Below, in pieces: positions 1 to 8,381 of a DNA stretch of 64,000 nucleotides (its first letter is position 1; every line of letters starts with the position of its first letter). The DNA is from Lactobacillaceae bacterium L1_55_11. GTDB taxonomy: Bacteria; Bacillota; Bacilli; Lactobacillales; Lactobacillaceae. Under the pieces are notes generated by a model. It was not told where the DNA came from and did not search any database. It worked only from the letters and a program-made list of their open reading frames with translations. Both the position numbers and the translations under genes were made by a program. The stretch is taken from contig JAQYTT010000001.1 of assembly GCA_029433155.1 (NCBI GenBank), forward strand, positions 496,001-560,000, written 5' to 3'.

Positions 1-108
1 ATCCGTTCTTAGCAATTTTTAATATTACGTTGGTTTGAATGATATACGCTTCGTTTTTATTTGTCAACGTTATTTTAAAAATGATTTGAAAAAGTAATTT
101 GGACAAAT

Positions 109-133
109 AAAAAAAGCAGGCTGAACCTGCTCT
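109..133 (-). terminator. intrinsic terminator of the SHOCT gene
   Basis: On the minus strand a 5-6 bp GC-rich stem (GCAGG/CCTGC) is followed by a run of T. It starts directly at the stop codon of the small gene at 133-318. Confidence 0.75.
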
Positions 134-318
134 TAAAAGGTCTGAATTCCGAGCTCATGAACCTTCATCCGGTAATCTTCACTAGAAATTACGCCTTCTT
201 CTAAGAAATTCTTGAGCTGCTTAAGTTGTCGACGCTGATCCGGAGTTAACCGGTTAGCATCGATGCCGGCGGGCACGTAACCGTGCTCATCGGGTACCCA
301 CTTGTTAATTGGACCCAT
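133..318 (-). CDS. small SHOCT-domain protein
   Basis: A 61-residue soluble protein. The C-terminal half (from LTPDQRRQLKQLKNF to the end, including LEEGVISSEDY) has the pattern of a SHOCT domain, a short oligomerisation module common at protein C-termini. The first 25 residues contain no recognised motif. I chose the ATG at 318 because GGGGAGG lies 8 nt upstream. A GTG at 327 would sit directly against that ribosome binding site. It has its own terminator and appears monocistronic. The molecular role is unknown; the domain call is by pattern only. Confidence 0.7.
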   Translation of the reverse strand: MGPINKWVPDEHGYVPAGIDANRLTPDQRRQLKQLKNFLEEGVISSEDYRMKVHELGIQTF

Positions 319-386
319 AGGCCACACCTCCCCAACAATTTAAAACCATCTTTTACTAGGGTCAGTATAGCACAAACCGGACCTAG

Positions 387-1880
387 TCAGGCAAAGTCAC
401 GGTACCAGTCAAAGATGGCCTGAGCCTGACTGAGGGGTAGATACTTATATTCACGGGTGGTAACACTGCCACCCTGCCGGACGGCAATTGAAATATGAGC
501 CCGCTGCCTTTTCTTCATCCAAATTGACTGGCGCAGATTCATTGACTGAATCTCATGCCAGCCAACAAACGTTGTGCCAATACCCAACAAACGGGCCCTC
601 CGAAGAACTATTTCTTCCTCATTTAACTGGGCCGTTGTCGTGTAATGACCAGCATAAAAGCCGTTAAAGCCCCAGCCTAACAACCACAAGGCCGAAGCCA
701 ATCCCCACCAGAGGCCGTGGTAGAAAAAGGCCACGGCAATGACGGGGATTACGGCCCAAATGAGACCGTTACGAATCCTTAACCAGCAGGCATAAGCGTC
801 CCCATATTCCAACTTGGGTGCCTGTTCGGGCAGAAGGTGCACCAAGGGGTGACCGACTTGATAAGCCCGTCCTTGGGGCACAACCGGAATGAGAACAGTA
901 CTACCAGACGCCGCATTCTCCTTACCTTCGTTAGCCTTAATTAAGAGCAGGTTAACCGTGACCAGGCGCAATAGCCGACGCAGGAAGCTCTGCCCAATTT
1001 CAACCGCTTGAATCCGCTTTAAGGTGACGTGGATGGTATCAGTTTTAAGCAGGCCACCCTTCATGGTTAGGTTATCCCCCTGCCGAGCCACCGTATAACC
1101 ATAGTAGCGCAGCACTACCTTGACCAGGTTAAAGGCCATGACAGCCAGCAGCACAAAAATTAAAATGCCGGCAATCGCCACCAGGCCGTATTTCAGCGCC
1201 GCTTCATTACCGTAGCGTCCAATTTGATCACCGAGATGGAGTTCACTACTCAAGGCCCAAATAGCTGCGAAACTAGCTAACCACGGCGTATCGGTAATAC
1301 CGTAAAGCACTAAGTCGCCGACTTTGACCTGATATTTAGCCGTAGCAACCTGGCCATGTACCCCTTCCTTAGGCGAAATGGTTGCCTGACCAGTTTCATT
1401 TGAAACTGATTCAGTCGGTGTCACTTCATCAGTTGACTTTTCGTCAGTAAGGACTTGGTGACGCAGCTTCTCAATCGTTTCAGCCACCGACTCAGGTACC
1501 GCCGAGAGCACCAGGGCAGACTTTTTAACGTCGCTAGCCCCGGTATCAATGCTTAGACTTTCTAACTTGAAAGGTTCGAGGAAGAACCACTGCCGCCGTT
1601 CCAAGTTCTGAATCCGGTCGTAGGGCACATGGCGTTCCTGCCGATTGATAATGCCCTTTCGAAGAATTAACTCCCGGTCTAAAATCTGATAGGTTGTCAT
1701 CCAATAACTAACCAAAGTAAGGACCGTCACTAAGACAATCCCAGCGATTAAAATCCAGAAAAAGTTTCCTTGGGCACGCCGAGCACCAATGACGAATGCA
1801 AAGAGGGCCGGCCAGCTGCCTTTAATAAGTTTACCCAGTTCAAAGACCAGGGCAAAGGGACTAAGGTGTTTAGCGGGCAT
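387..1880 (-). CDS. ydbT: YdbT-like membrane protein with bPH2 domains
   Basis: A 497-residue membrane protein with repeated bacterial pleckstrin-homology-like bPH2 (formerly DUF304) segments, roughly residues 70-150, 245-340 and 400-490. Hydrophobic pairs lie near the N-terminus, the middle and before the last domain. The motif 'R.I..VE..Q....R' typical of bPH2 recurs. Length and partner match Bacillus YdbT (about 490 aa). Its start overlaps the end of ydbS by 11 nt, with GGAGG placed inside the upstream gene, so the two are translationally coupled. Bacillus studies link YdbS/YdbT to resistance to certain bacteriocins. That role is family knowledge and not shown here. Confidence 0.85.
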   Translation of the reverse strand: MPAKHLSPFALVFELGKLIKGSWPALFAFVIGARRAQGNFFWILIAGIVLVTVLTLVSYWMTTYQILDRELILRKGIINRQERHVPYDRIQNLERRQWFFLEPFKLESLSIDTGASDVKKSALVLSAVPESVAETIEKLRHQVLTDEKSTDEVTPTESVSNETGQATISPKEGVHGQVATAKYQVKVGDLVLYGITDTPWLASFAAIWALSSELHLGDQIGRYGNEAALKYGLVAIAGILIFVLLAVMAFNLVKVVLRYYGYTVARQGDNLTMKGGLLKTDTIHVTLKRIQAVEIGQSFLRRLLRLVTVNLLLIKANEGKENAASGSTVLIPVVPQGRAYQVGHPLVHLLPEQAPKLEYGDAYACWLRIRNGLIWAVIPVIAVAFFYHGLWWGLASALWLLGWGFNGFYAGHYTTTAQLNEEEIVLRRARLLGIGTTFVGWHEIQSMNLRQSIWMKKRQRAHISIAVRQGGSVTTREYKYLPLSQAQAIFDWYRDFA

Positions 1881-2337
1881 TGCGGGCCTCCAATGCTAAG
1901 GCCATCACCCGGTCCTTGAGGCGCTGGGCATCGTTGCCGTCCAAGGCTTCAATCGTATGACCCGAACCACCGGTCGCAATCCGCACCTTGTAGAGCTTGT
2001 TTAGTTGGAGTAGTGGTCCCTGGTCTAAGTCCACGTTTTGGACCCGGGCAATCGGAATGGAGATATCTTCGCGGAAGAAAAAGCCCTTCTTAATCTCAAC
2101 ATCGGTCTCACTAACCTGGTACTGGTAAATGGCATAGCGGTACTGGATTAAGATCAGCTCCACGATTACATTTAAGGCAGCCAGGCCGGCAATGATGAGC
2201 AGTCCCCAACTAGGTAGCCAGGACCACAAATTATTTTCCAACCACCAGTAGGCCACAAAAAGCACTACCCAGGCCAAAGATTCCAGGGCTAAAATTTCAT
2301 ACCAAATTACTTTAATTGCGCGGGGTAAGTGGTGCAC
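1870..2337 (-). CDS. ydbS: YdbS-like bPH2 membrane protein
   Basis: A 155-residue protein with two transmembrane helices (about residues 18-35 and 42-63) followed by a single bPH2 domain ending in a GGSGHTIEALDG stretch. It is the first gene of the ydbS-ydbT pair. The start is a GTG at 2337 with GGAG about 8 nt upstream. Length and two-helix plus one-domain layout fit Bacillus YdbS. It probably forms a membrane complex with YdbT. Confidence 0.85.
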   Translation of the reverse strand: MHHLPRAIKVIWYEILALESLAWVVLFVAYWWLENNLWSWLPSWGLLIIAGLAALNVIVELILIQYRYAIYQYQVSETDVEIKKGFFFREDISIPIARVQNVDLDQGPLLQLNKLYKVRIATGGSGHTIEALDGNDAQRLKDRVMALALEARNAR

Positions 2338-2467
2338 AGTTCCTTCTCCTCGTTCTTGCTTCAGATAAACACCCCTTAGCTTATCATAGGCAAAACGATT
2401 GCTGTGTTACTGCCAGGTTACTATTCCGTAAAAATTAGACAAAGACCCCGCTGACTGTCTTATTTTT

Positions 2468-3229
2468 TTATCCCGTTACCTGATTTAACCAGCCCAAAAT
2501 ATCATCAGCCACGGCCTCCCAACCAGGCTGAGCCAGGGTGTCATGGGTCCGACCGGGATAGACCTTGAACGTTTTAACCTGGTCGGGGTTGGTATAGGCC
2601 TGGTAGTTTTTCTGGTTGATAACCGGCGGCTGGGACTTATCGGCCCCACCGGCCACAAAGAAGATGGGCTTTCCCACTTGGCTGAAATTTATTTTTGGAA
2701 TGGTCCTGGCAATCTTGCGACTGGATGGGACACAGTTTTTCTGAATAAAGGTTTTGGTTTCGGCCCTTGTCAGTTCATTAGTCACAAAACGGTGGTACCA
2801 GCGCGGTCCCTTTAAGACTAACTGATCCTTGAAGTTCCAGGGTTCCAGTAACAAAAAGTTAGAAAAGAGAAAATCCCAGTTAGGGGCGACAATACCCTGG
2901 GGTGGCCCAGAATTAACACAGACCGCCGCTTGGGCTAATCCCTCTGACAACAATTTTTGAACAACAACGCCACCCAGGGAATGGCCAACTAGAATCGGTG
3001 GCTGATCCAGCCCCTGAATAATTTTACGGTAATGGGCGACCACATCCGCAAAATCGACGGTGCCTAATTTAGGGTTGGGGTGGGCGCGTAACTCGGCAAC
3101 CTCACCGTCTAAGTATGGCCAAGATGGTGCCAGCGTGCCATAGCCGGCAGCTTCAAAGTATTTTTGCCAGTCTTGCCAGACCTGGCCGGTATTCATGTAA
3201 CCGTGAATAAAAAGAACAGTGCTTGTCAT
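2468..3229 (-). CDS. alpha/beta hydrolase
   Basis: A 253-residue cytosolic alpha/beta-fold hydrolase. Visible features are the oxyanion HGYMNTG near residue 9, the nucleophile elbow GHSLGG (Ser near residue 84), a late acidic residue in GGADKSQPP and a catalytic His in GRTHDTL close to the C-terminus. The start is supported by AGGAGG 3-8 nt upstream. It is divergent from the TetR-family gene at 3326, which is a plausible regulator. Substrate is not predictable; esterase or lipase-like activity on small esters is most common for such proteins. Confidence 0.85.
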   Translation of the reverse strand: MTSTVLFIHGYMNTGQVWQDWQKYFEAAGYGTLAPSWPYLDGEVAELRAHPNPKLGTVDFADVVAHYRKIIQGLDQPPILVGHSLGGVVVQKLLSEGLAQAAVCVNSGPPQGIVAPNWDFLFSNFLLLEPWNFKDQLVLKGPRWYHRFVTNELTRAETKTFIQKNCVPSSRKIARTIPKINFSQVGKPIFFVAGGADKSQPPVINQKNYQAYTNPDQVKTFKVYPGRTHDTLAQPGWEAVADDILGWLNQVTG

Positions 3230-3325
3230 GGGTCCTCCTGACTGATAAGACAGTTGTTATTGCTGCTATTATACCCGGGTAAAATAGCCTATAATAGGAC
3301 TAAACGACAGTAAGGAGGTTGTGTC

Positions 3326-3859
3326 ATGGCAGCTACCCAACGGGCCCAAGAAATTAACCTGCTAACCAAGCAGTGGATCACCGATGCCCTTTTTGACCTA
3401 CTCAATGACCACCCCCTGGACAAAATTTCGGTTTCCCAGGTCAGCCAAAAAGCCGGCATCAGCCGGACCGTCTTTTACAACCACTTTGATAGTCTGACGG
3501 CGGTGATTGAGGCGGACTATCAAAAGAAACTAGACCGCTACTTTGATCCCCTGACTGCCCAACCGGACTTTAAAAAGCGACAGGGTCAACTAGCTCAGGC
3601 TTTCTTACAACTAGTGCCTGATTTAAAGCGGAGCATCGCTGGCAACTACACCGAAACTCTGCGCAGCGTCACCATTAAAAAACTCGAAGATCTCTACGAG
3701 CACAGCAATCTCGGCATTACCTACCGTGGCCAGCAGCGCCACTACTGGATTCAGTTCATTGCAGCCGGCGTGTTCCAAATCTGGCTAACCTGGATTGAAA
3801 ATGGTCAAAAAGAATCCGTCGCCCAGATTACCGTCTGGATTGTTGCCTTTCACGGCTAA
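3326..3859 (+). CDS. TetR-family regulator
   Basis: A 177-residue regulator. The N-terminal helix-turn-helix is clear (ISVSQVSQKAGISRTVFYNHF, about residues 34-54), and the C-terminal part is a generic TetR_C ligand/dimer domain. AAGGAGG stands upstream of the ATG. It is divergent from the alpha/beta hydrolase with a shared intergenic region of 96 nt, so control of the hydrolase and itself is likely but not proven. A terminator follows immediately. Confidence 0.85.
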   Translation: MAATQRAQEINLLTKQWITDALFDLLNDHPLDKISVSQVSQKAGISRTVFYNHFDSLTAVIEADYQKKLDRYFDPLTAQPDFKKRQGQLAQAFLQLVPDLKRSIAGNYTETLRSVTIKKLEDLYEHSNLGITYRGQQRHYWIQFIAAGVFQIWLTWIENGQKESVAQITVWIVAFHG

Positions 3860-3861
3860 GT

Positions 3862-3894
3862 AAAAAGCCCCGCACCAAGGTGTGAGGCTTTTTT
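3862..3894. terminator. bidirectional terminator
   Basis: A 10-bp stem with one mismatch (GCCCCGCACC/GGTGTGAGGC) flanked by A-run and T-run on either side. It serves the TetR gene (plus) and the lepA paralogue (minus), which converge here. Confidence 0.8.
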
Positions 3895-3896
3895 AT

Positions 3897-5696
3897 TTAC
3901 TTTAACGACAGGAGGGTGTTAAAGACCTCCTGGGGCAGGACCAAGTCTGATTTGGCGGCCTGTCGCTTGTTGGCACTCTGCCGACGCAAGAGGGCTTGTT
4001 TCTTAGAGATACTGCGTTGCTCCCCGTTCACGGCGGCGTTCTTACGCAGAGGTGGCACGTCCACCCGGGCAACCACCTTCCCCTCCACCACCGCCTGAAC
4101 GGGCATAGGGTAAAGGCGGCGGGGAATCGTCCGCTTGAGCTCATGGACCAGGTTCTGAGTCAGCTCTGCCACCTGGGAACGGTGGACCACAAAACTCAGT
4201 TCACTGACGGTGGCATAGTTCACCTGGGTATCAACCTTGACCAGGTCGGCTTCTTGGTAACCTTTTGGTTCCGTCCTGAAGGAGGCGTAGCCATGGGACA
4301 GCGATTTCAAGGCGTTGAAAAAGTCATAGGCAATCTCAGCCAGGGGCATGTCATAAATCATTTCCACCTGGTCCCCAGAATTAGTCATATCAACAAAAAC
4401 ACCGCGGTACTGGTCTGCTAGCTTCATCAGGTCACTGACCGAGCTAGCCGGACTGGTAATGGTCGTAGTCACGACTGGTTCAGCCACACTCAAAATATCC
4501 TGGAAGGCCGGAAAGCGGCTGGGATTATTAATCGTCTGTGTCTGAACTTCCTGGTCCTTGCCCAGGGTCTGCACCTGGTAGGAAACACTGGGGGCGGTAA
4601 CTAGAACCTTCACGCCAAACTCACTCATCAAGCGTTCCTGGATAATTTGCAGGTGAAAGACGCCCAGGAAGCCAACTCGAAAGCCAGGCCCCATGGCTGG
4701 TGAACTTTCATCTTCAATCACCAGGGCTGTGTCGTTCAGGGCCAACTTTTGCAGGGCTTCCTGAAGTTCACCATAATCATCCACTGGGTAAATTCCGGCA
4801 TAAACCACCGGTTGTTGGCGCTGGTAGCCGGGCAGAGCCTCATCGGTGCCGCCAACCTTAGTAGTGAGCGTATCACCAACCGTTACCAGGTTGGGGTCCT
4901 TGATACCAGTTAGGACATAGCCAACCTGACCGGCCGACAGCTGATCAACCGCCTGCGCGTTTGGATGGTACACGCCGACCTCCTTGGCCTTAAACCGTTG
5001 CTGATTGGCCAGCAAAAGTAGGTCCTCGCCGGCCTTTAACTTACCGTCCAAGAGACGGACCTGGGCAATCACCCCCTGATAGGGGTCAAATTTCGAATCA
5101 AAGACTAGGGCCCTTAATGGCGCTTTCGGATCCCCAACTGGGGCCGGCAGGTCTTTCACCAAGGCTTCCAGCAGGTCATCAATCCCCTGCCCGGTCTTAG
5201 CCGAAATTTGGTAAATCTTCTGGTCGCCCAAATCTGGAATCAGGTCACGGATTTGCGCTTCAGTACCGGCCACATCAGCGGCCACTGCGTCAATTTTGTT
5301 AATAACTGGAATCACTGGCAAATGCAGGGATTCAGCCAACCGCCAGTTCGCCACCGTCTGAGCCTGGATGCCCTGGGTAGCATCCACCAAAAGGATTACA
5401 CCATCAGTGGCTGCCAAGCTCTTGCTGACTTCATAGGTAAAATCAACGTGCCCCGGCGTATCAATCAAATTCAGCTCGTAGGTCTGGCCGTCTTTAGCCT
5501 GATAGTGGTTTTGGACCGTCCGGGCCTTAACCGTCACCCCATGGGCCTGCTCAACGGCCATGTCATCCAGGAGCTGGGGCGCAGCTTCCCGGTCAGAAAC
5601 CGTCTGAGTCTTTTCCATCAAACGGTCAGCCAGGGTCGATTTCCCGTGATCGATGTGGGAAATAATGGCAAAGTTACGAATATATTTAGTTTTCAT
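3897..5696 (-). CDS. lepA2: LepA/EF4-like GTPase, diverged paralogue
   Basis: A 599-residue translational GTPase with LepA architecture: G domain (G1 SHIDHGKS at 13-20, G3 DTPGH, G4 NKID), domain II, two EF-G-like domains and the LepA-specific C-terminal domain (ending QEVFNTLLSLK). I chose the ATG at 5696 because GGAG lies 7 nt upstream; an in-frame ATG 24 nt earlier lacks a binding site. Canonical LepA has an ERGITIK switch-I segment and a conserved KCYGGDISRKKKLL segment; here these read AHGVTVK and a NGEQRSISKKQALL-like stretch. Some lactobacilli carry a second, diverged LepA, and I infer this is that type. EF4 back-translocates stalled ribosomes. Confidence 0.85.
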   Translation of the reverse strand: MKTKYIRNFAIISHIDHGKSTLADRLMEKTQTVSDREAAPQLLDDMAVEQAHGVTVKARTVQNHYQAKDGQTYELNLIDTPGHVDFTYEVSKSLAATDGVILLVDATQGIQAQTVANWRLAESLHLPVIPVINKIDAVAADVAGTEAQIRDLIPDLGDQKIYQISAKTGQGIDDLLEALVKDLPAPVGDPKAPLRALVFDSKFDPYQGVIAQVRLLDGKLKAGEDLLLLANQQRFKAKEVGVYHPNAQAVDQLSAGQVGYVLTGIKDPNLVTVGDTLTTKVGGTDEALPGYQRQQPVVYAGIYPVDDYGELQEALQKLALNDTALVIEDESSPAMGPGFRVGFLGVFHLQIIQERLMSEFGVKVLVTAPSVSYQVQTLGKDQEVQTQTINNPSRFPAFQDILSVAEPVVTTTITSPASSVSDLMKLADQYRGVFVDMTNSGDQVEMIYDMPLAEIAYDFFNALKSLSHGYASFRTEPKGYQEADLVKVDTQVNYATVSELSFVVHRSQVAELTQNLVHELKRTIPRRLYPMPVQAVVEGKVVARVDVPPLRKNAAVNGEQRSISKKQALLRRQSANKRQAAKSDLVLPQEVFNTLLSLK

Positions 5697-5801
5697 GATG
5701 TCACTCCATTCCAAAGTCAAAGCAATGTGAACGGGTGTGGTAAGTCCCGTCCTAGATTAGAACTGGGAACCGACAAGTAAAATCGCCATGGTTTAACTCC
5801 T

Positions 5802-6338
5802 TTAAGGTGCTATTAGATAATATTCATTCATATCGCGGTAGGCGCCATCCCGGTAAAGATAGTCGGGATGGGTCGCCAAGAAGGTGAAGCCTGACCGCTT
5901 AATCACATTGTTGCTAGGCAGGTTCTCGACTTCAGCAAAAATCCGCATCTGGTGCAGACCCATGGTATCAAAAGCATAGTGACACAGCGCCTTCACTGCC
6001 GTAGTCATGATACCACGGTGTTCATGGCTGCTGGATAACCAGTAGCCGATTTCGGCCCGATGATTGTTCAAATCCAAGCTCTGAATTTCAATCATGCCGA
6101 TTGGCGCAGGACCCTGGTAAATGACATAAAGCAGGTCCAAGCCCGCTGGGCTGGCCCCCACCACCTTGGCAATATGATCGATTGAAACCTGTGGGGCCTT
6201 CGTCCGCTTGGCCCAGGGCAAAAATTTACCCAGGTGTTCCCGGTCCTGGTCAATTACGGCAAAGACCGCCGGCCCCATGCTGGGTCGGCCAGGTACCAGG
6301 CGGATATCGTCTTCGGGAAATAAGGTGATTTCAGGCAT
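5802..6338 (-). CDS. GNAT acetyltransferase, RimL-like
   Basis: A 178-residue GNAT-fold acetyltransferase of the RimJ/RimL type (Acetyltransf_3). Supporting segments are HRAEIGYWLSSSHEHRGIMTTAV (acetyl-CoA pyrophosphate loop region, with R/Q..G.A/G degenerate to EHRGIMT) and the closing SNNVIKRSGF motif typical of RimL-like enzymes. Such proteins acetylate N-termini of ribosomal proteins or other primary amines. The target cannot be told here. It sits 14 nt upstream of, and reads away from, proC's stop, so proC and this gene may be cotranscribed. Confidence 0.8.
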   Translation of the reverse strand: MPEITLFPEDDIRLVPGRPSMGPAVFAVIDQDREHLGKFLPWAKRTKAPQVSIDHIAKVVGASPAGLDLLYVIYQGPAPIGMIEIQSLDLNNHRAEIGYWLSSSHEHRGIMTTAVKALCHYAFDTMGLHQMRIFAEVENLPSNNVIKRSGFTFLATHPDYLYRDGAYRDMNEYYLIAP

Positions 6339-6352
6339 GGCGCCTCCAAAAC

Positions 6353-7129
6353 TTAGTACTTGCCGTTGGCAGCCAAGACCGCGGCAATCGCAGCCTGGCG
6401 GAAATTGTTCTTTTCAAGGGCTAAGACCCCCTGGATGGTGCTACCACCCGGTGAGGTGACCTGGCCTTTCAAATCCGCAAAGGAAGCCGGGCTGTCTTGA
6501 GCCAATTTCGCTGAACCCGCCACCATGCTGGCAATTACCTGCTTGGCCACTGGCCGGCTCATCCCCTCGGCCACAGCTGCGTCTTCTAAGGCATCCATAA
6601 AGACGTCCACAAAGGCCGGACCACAGCCACCAACCGTCCCGGCCAGGCCTAACTGTTGGGCTGGCACCTCAATGACATCCCCCAGCTTACCCAGCAAGTC
6701 CTGGGTAGCTTTCTGGTCCTGCTCACTCAGGGTGTCGTTTAGGCTCAGGGCACTGGTCCCAGCATTGACGGCCACGGGGATATTGGGCACGAAACTGGCC
6801 AGCGGGTTCTTAGGTGCAACCGACTTGAGGTCAGCTAAACTGACACCGGCAGCGGCGGACAAAACAATCGTATCCTTGGGCAGATCATGCTCAACCAGGT
6901 CAGTCATGACACTAATCACAGTCGGTACTGGTGTAGTTAAGACAACCACCTGGGGCTGCTTCGCCAGAAAGTCAGCCGTATCAACGACCACTTCAATGCC
7001 TAAGTCCTGGGCCTGTTGCTTGGCCTTGGCAGCCGTTGATGACTTACCAATCACCGGTACATCAGCTCGCACCAAACCCTTGGCAATCGCTGAGCCCATG
7101 TGTCCTAAACCAATAATCCCTATTTGCAT
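6353..7129 (-). CDS. proC: pyrroline-5-carboxylate reductase
   Basis: A 258-residue NAD(P)H-dependent reductase for the last step of proline synthesis (1-pyrroline-5-carboxylate to proline). The N-terminal Rossmann motif GIIGLGHMGSAIAKGL is at residues 3-18. The C-terminal dimerisation domain carries the ProC signature (near GGSTIQGVLALEKN, with LKGQVTSPGGST). GAGGAGG stands 5 nt upstream of ATG. No proA/proB is adjacent. Confidence 0.93.
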   Translation of the reverse strand: MQIGIIGLGHMGSAIAKGLVRADVPVIGKSSTAAKAKQQAQDLGIEVVVDTADFLAKQPQVVVLTTPVPTVISVMTDLVEHDLPKDTIVLSAAAGVSLADLKSVAPKNPLASFVPNIPVAVNAGTSALSLNDTLSEQDQKATQDLLGKLGDVIEVPAQQLGLAGTVGGCGPAFVDVFMDALEDAAVAEGMSRPVAKQVIASMVAGSAKLAQDSPASFADLKGQVTSPGGSTIQGVLALEKNNFRQAAIAAVLAANGKY

Positions 7130-7181
7130 GTTTGCCTCCTCGTGTTGAATCCATTATGGGCATTTTAACACAAGTCAGTAT

Positions 7182-7613
7182 TTAAACCGGCCGGTAAAAC
7201 TTAGCCTGATCCTTCACCTTTTCAAAACCCAAATGTTGGTAGAACTGGTGAGCCTCCTGCCGCTCCATACCTGAATTAAGGCGGATGCCGGATAGTCCCC
7301 TCTCTTTGGCCGCGGTTGCGATTACATCGAGTAACTGGCGCCCATAGCCCTGCCCCTGGTAATCTTGGCTAACGGCCAGGGCCAAAAGGTTAAAAGCGGG
7401 TGCCGCATACAGGTTTTGGTAGAGCTGGGCGTGGACATAGCCCACTACCCGGCCGCTGTCATCGGTAGCCACCCAGACCTGCTGGTGGTCGTGATCAGCT
7501 AAAACCTGGGCTAGCACAGCAGCCGTTTCTGACTCAGAAAATTGATACCCCAGTTCATTTTGGTTAAGAACTTGCAAGGCCGGTGCGTCTGTCAAACTGG
7601 CTAATCGAATGAT
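7182..7613 (-). CDS. GNAT acetyltransferase with apparent non-AUG start
   Basis: A GNAT-family N-acetyltransferase of about 144 residues. The acetyl-CoA loop is visible as QDYQGQGYGRQLLD, and the C-terminus is HQFYQHLGFEK. The protein pattern normally begins (M)IRLASLTDA, but there is no ATG, GTG or TTG in frame at that point. A strong AGGAGGGG lies at 7621-7628, and the codon 9 nt after AGGAGG is ATC (7613), followed by ATT. A TTG at 7667 lies inside the preceding gene's terminator and is unlikely. A GTG at 7618 is out of frame and soon hits a stop. Either a rare AUC/AUU start is used, or there is a lesion at the start. Confidence 0.65.
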   Translation of the reverse strand: MIRLASLTDAPALQVLNQNELGYQFSESETAAVLAQVLADHDHQQVWVATDDSGRVVGYVHAQLYQNLYAAPAFNLLALAVSQDYQGQGYGRQLLDVIATAAKERGLSGIRLNSGMERQEAHQFYQHLGFEKVKDQAKFYRPV

Positions 7614-7653
7614 GGCACTTCCCCTCCTCTGTTTTAAGCCCCTATTGTAACTT

Positions 7654-7682
7654 AAAAAGGCAGCCAAAATGGCTGCCTTTTC
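7654..7682 (-). terminator. intrinsic terminator
   Basis: A perfect 10-bp stem AAAGGCAGCC/GGCTGCCTTT followed by T-run on the minus strand, immediately after the stop of the small membrane gene at 7683. Confidence 0.85.
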
Positions 7683-7862
7683 TCATCGATTAATTTTTTT
7701 AGCCCGGGCTAACTTGTGGAAGTAAAGTCCCAGACCAACCTGGGCCAAAACGGCCAGGCCTAGGGCAATTAAACCAAAGTAGTGGCTGTTAAAGGTGAAG
7801 AAATTCGCACTGTCACTAAAGTTAGGGAAGTTCATATTCATGGTATTCAATGGTGTGTGCAT
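7683..7862 (-). CDS. small single-pass membrane protein
   Basis: A 59-residue protein with a polar, Asn/Phe-rich N-terminus and one transmembrane helix (about residues 30-48, FGLIALGLAVLAQVGLGLYF), ending in a basic tail KLARAKKINR. The ATG at 7862 has GAGG 6 nt upstream. A 6-bp hairpin (TTGGTC/GACCAA, 7878-7894) precedes the binding site. It is not recognised. The orientation is probably N-out, by the positive-inside rule. Confidence 0.65.
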   Translation of the reverse strand: MHTPLNTMNMNFPNFSDSANFFTFNSHYFGLIALGLAVLAQVGLGLYFHKLARAKKINR

Positions 7863-7949
7863 AGACAACCTCGATTCTTGGTCGCGTAGACCAAATATGA
7901 TTGTCTTTATTCTAGGGTCACTAGATAAAATGGTGATTAAAGTACCAAA

Positions 7950-8288
7950 TTATTTTCTGAAAATCGCGTAAAAAATCAGCCAATCAACTAGCAAAGAAGC
8001 CCCCGTGGCAAGCTTCAAGATGAAGCCATTTAAATTGAACAGGGATATTACCGCTGCCGTCACAGCTAGCAAGGCCAAAAGGAGAATTAAATTGGGAAGG
8101 GTGATTCGATCTTCAGCCTCCTTATCAAACAACTGTTGAAAGGCATACTGGGTCGCATAAAAGAGTCCCATCAGCACGTACCAGAAATAAACCCACGGAA
8201 TGTCTATCACCAAGCTGGTTATGAAGACAACAATTACCGTTGTGAAAAAAGAATAACGCATTACTTTTTGATTTGTTTTTTTTGCCAT
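7950..8288 (-). CDS. small integral membrane protein
   Basis: A 112-residue protein with about four hydrophobic helices (near residues 12-30, 30-48, 62-80 and 88-108). The start is the ATG at 8288 (MAKKTNQK), with GGGAG 3-4 nt upstream. A longer in-frame start 54 nt earlier has no binding site. There is no recognised domain. It has its own transcription unit between the aspA terminator and the next small gene. Confidence 0.65.
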   Translation of the reverse strand: MAKKTNQKVMRYSFFTTVIVVFITSLVIDIPWVYFWYVLMGLFYATQYAFQQLFDKEAEDRITLPNLILLLALLAVTAAVISLFNLNGFILKLATGASLLVDWLIFYAIFRK

Positions 8289-8349
8289 AACTCCCTCTCT
8301 CTGACCATCAAAGCTAACAAGTCCCAGTCTAACAAGATTCAAGGCAAAA

Positions 8350-8375
8350 TAAAAACAGGCAGCTGCCTGTTTTTA
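8350..8375 (-). terminator. intrinsic terminator after aspA
   Basis: Perfect palindrome AAAACAGGCAGCTGCCTGTTTT with flanking A/T runs, beginning 7 nt after the aspA stop. It may act in both directions. Confidence 0.85.
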
Positions 8376-8381
8376 TCTTAA

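Noticed and set aside
5208-5780. 190-codon plus-strand open frame opposite the N-terminus of the LepA paralogue
   Set aside because: Antisense to the conserved GTPase domain; no start signal.
6525-7148. 207-codon plus-strand open frame opposite proC
   Set aside because: Low-complexity Ser/Ala/Thr composition typical of an antisense frame; proC on the minus strand is clear.
7614-7667. Extension of the GNAT protein to a TTG at 7667
   Set aside because: The TTG lies in the loop/stem of the preceding gene's terminator and the added residues translate the ribosome binding site itself.
7878-7894. 6-bp hairpin TTGGTC/GACCAA upstream of a small membrane gene as a riboswitch
   Set aside because: It is too short and isolated, with no conserved aptamer features; it may be chance or a minor mRNA structure.
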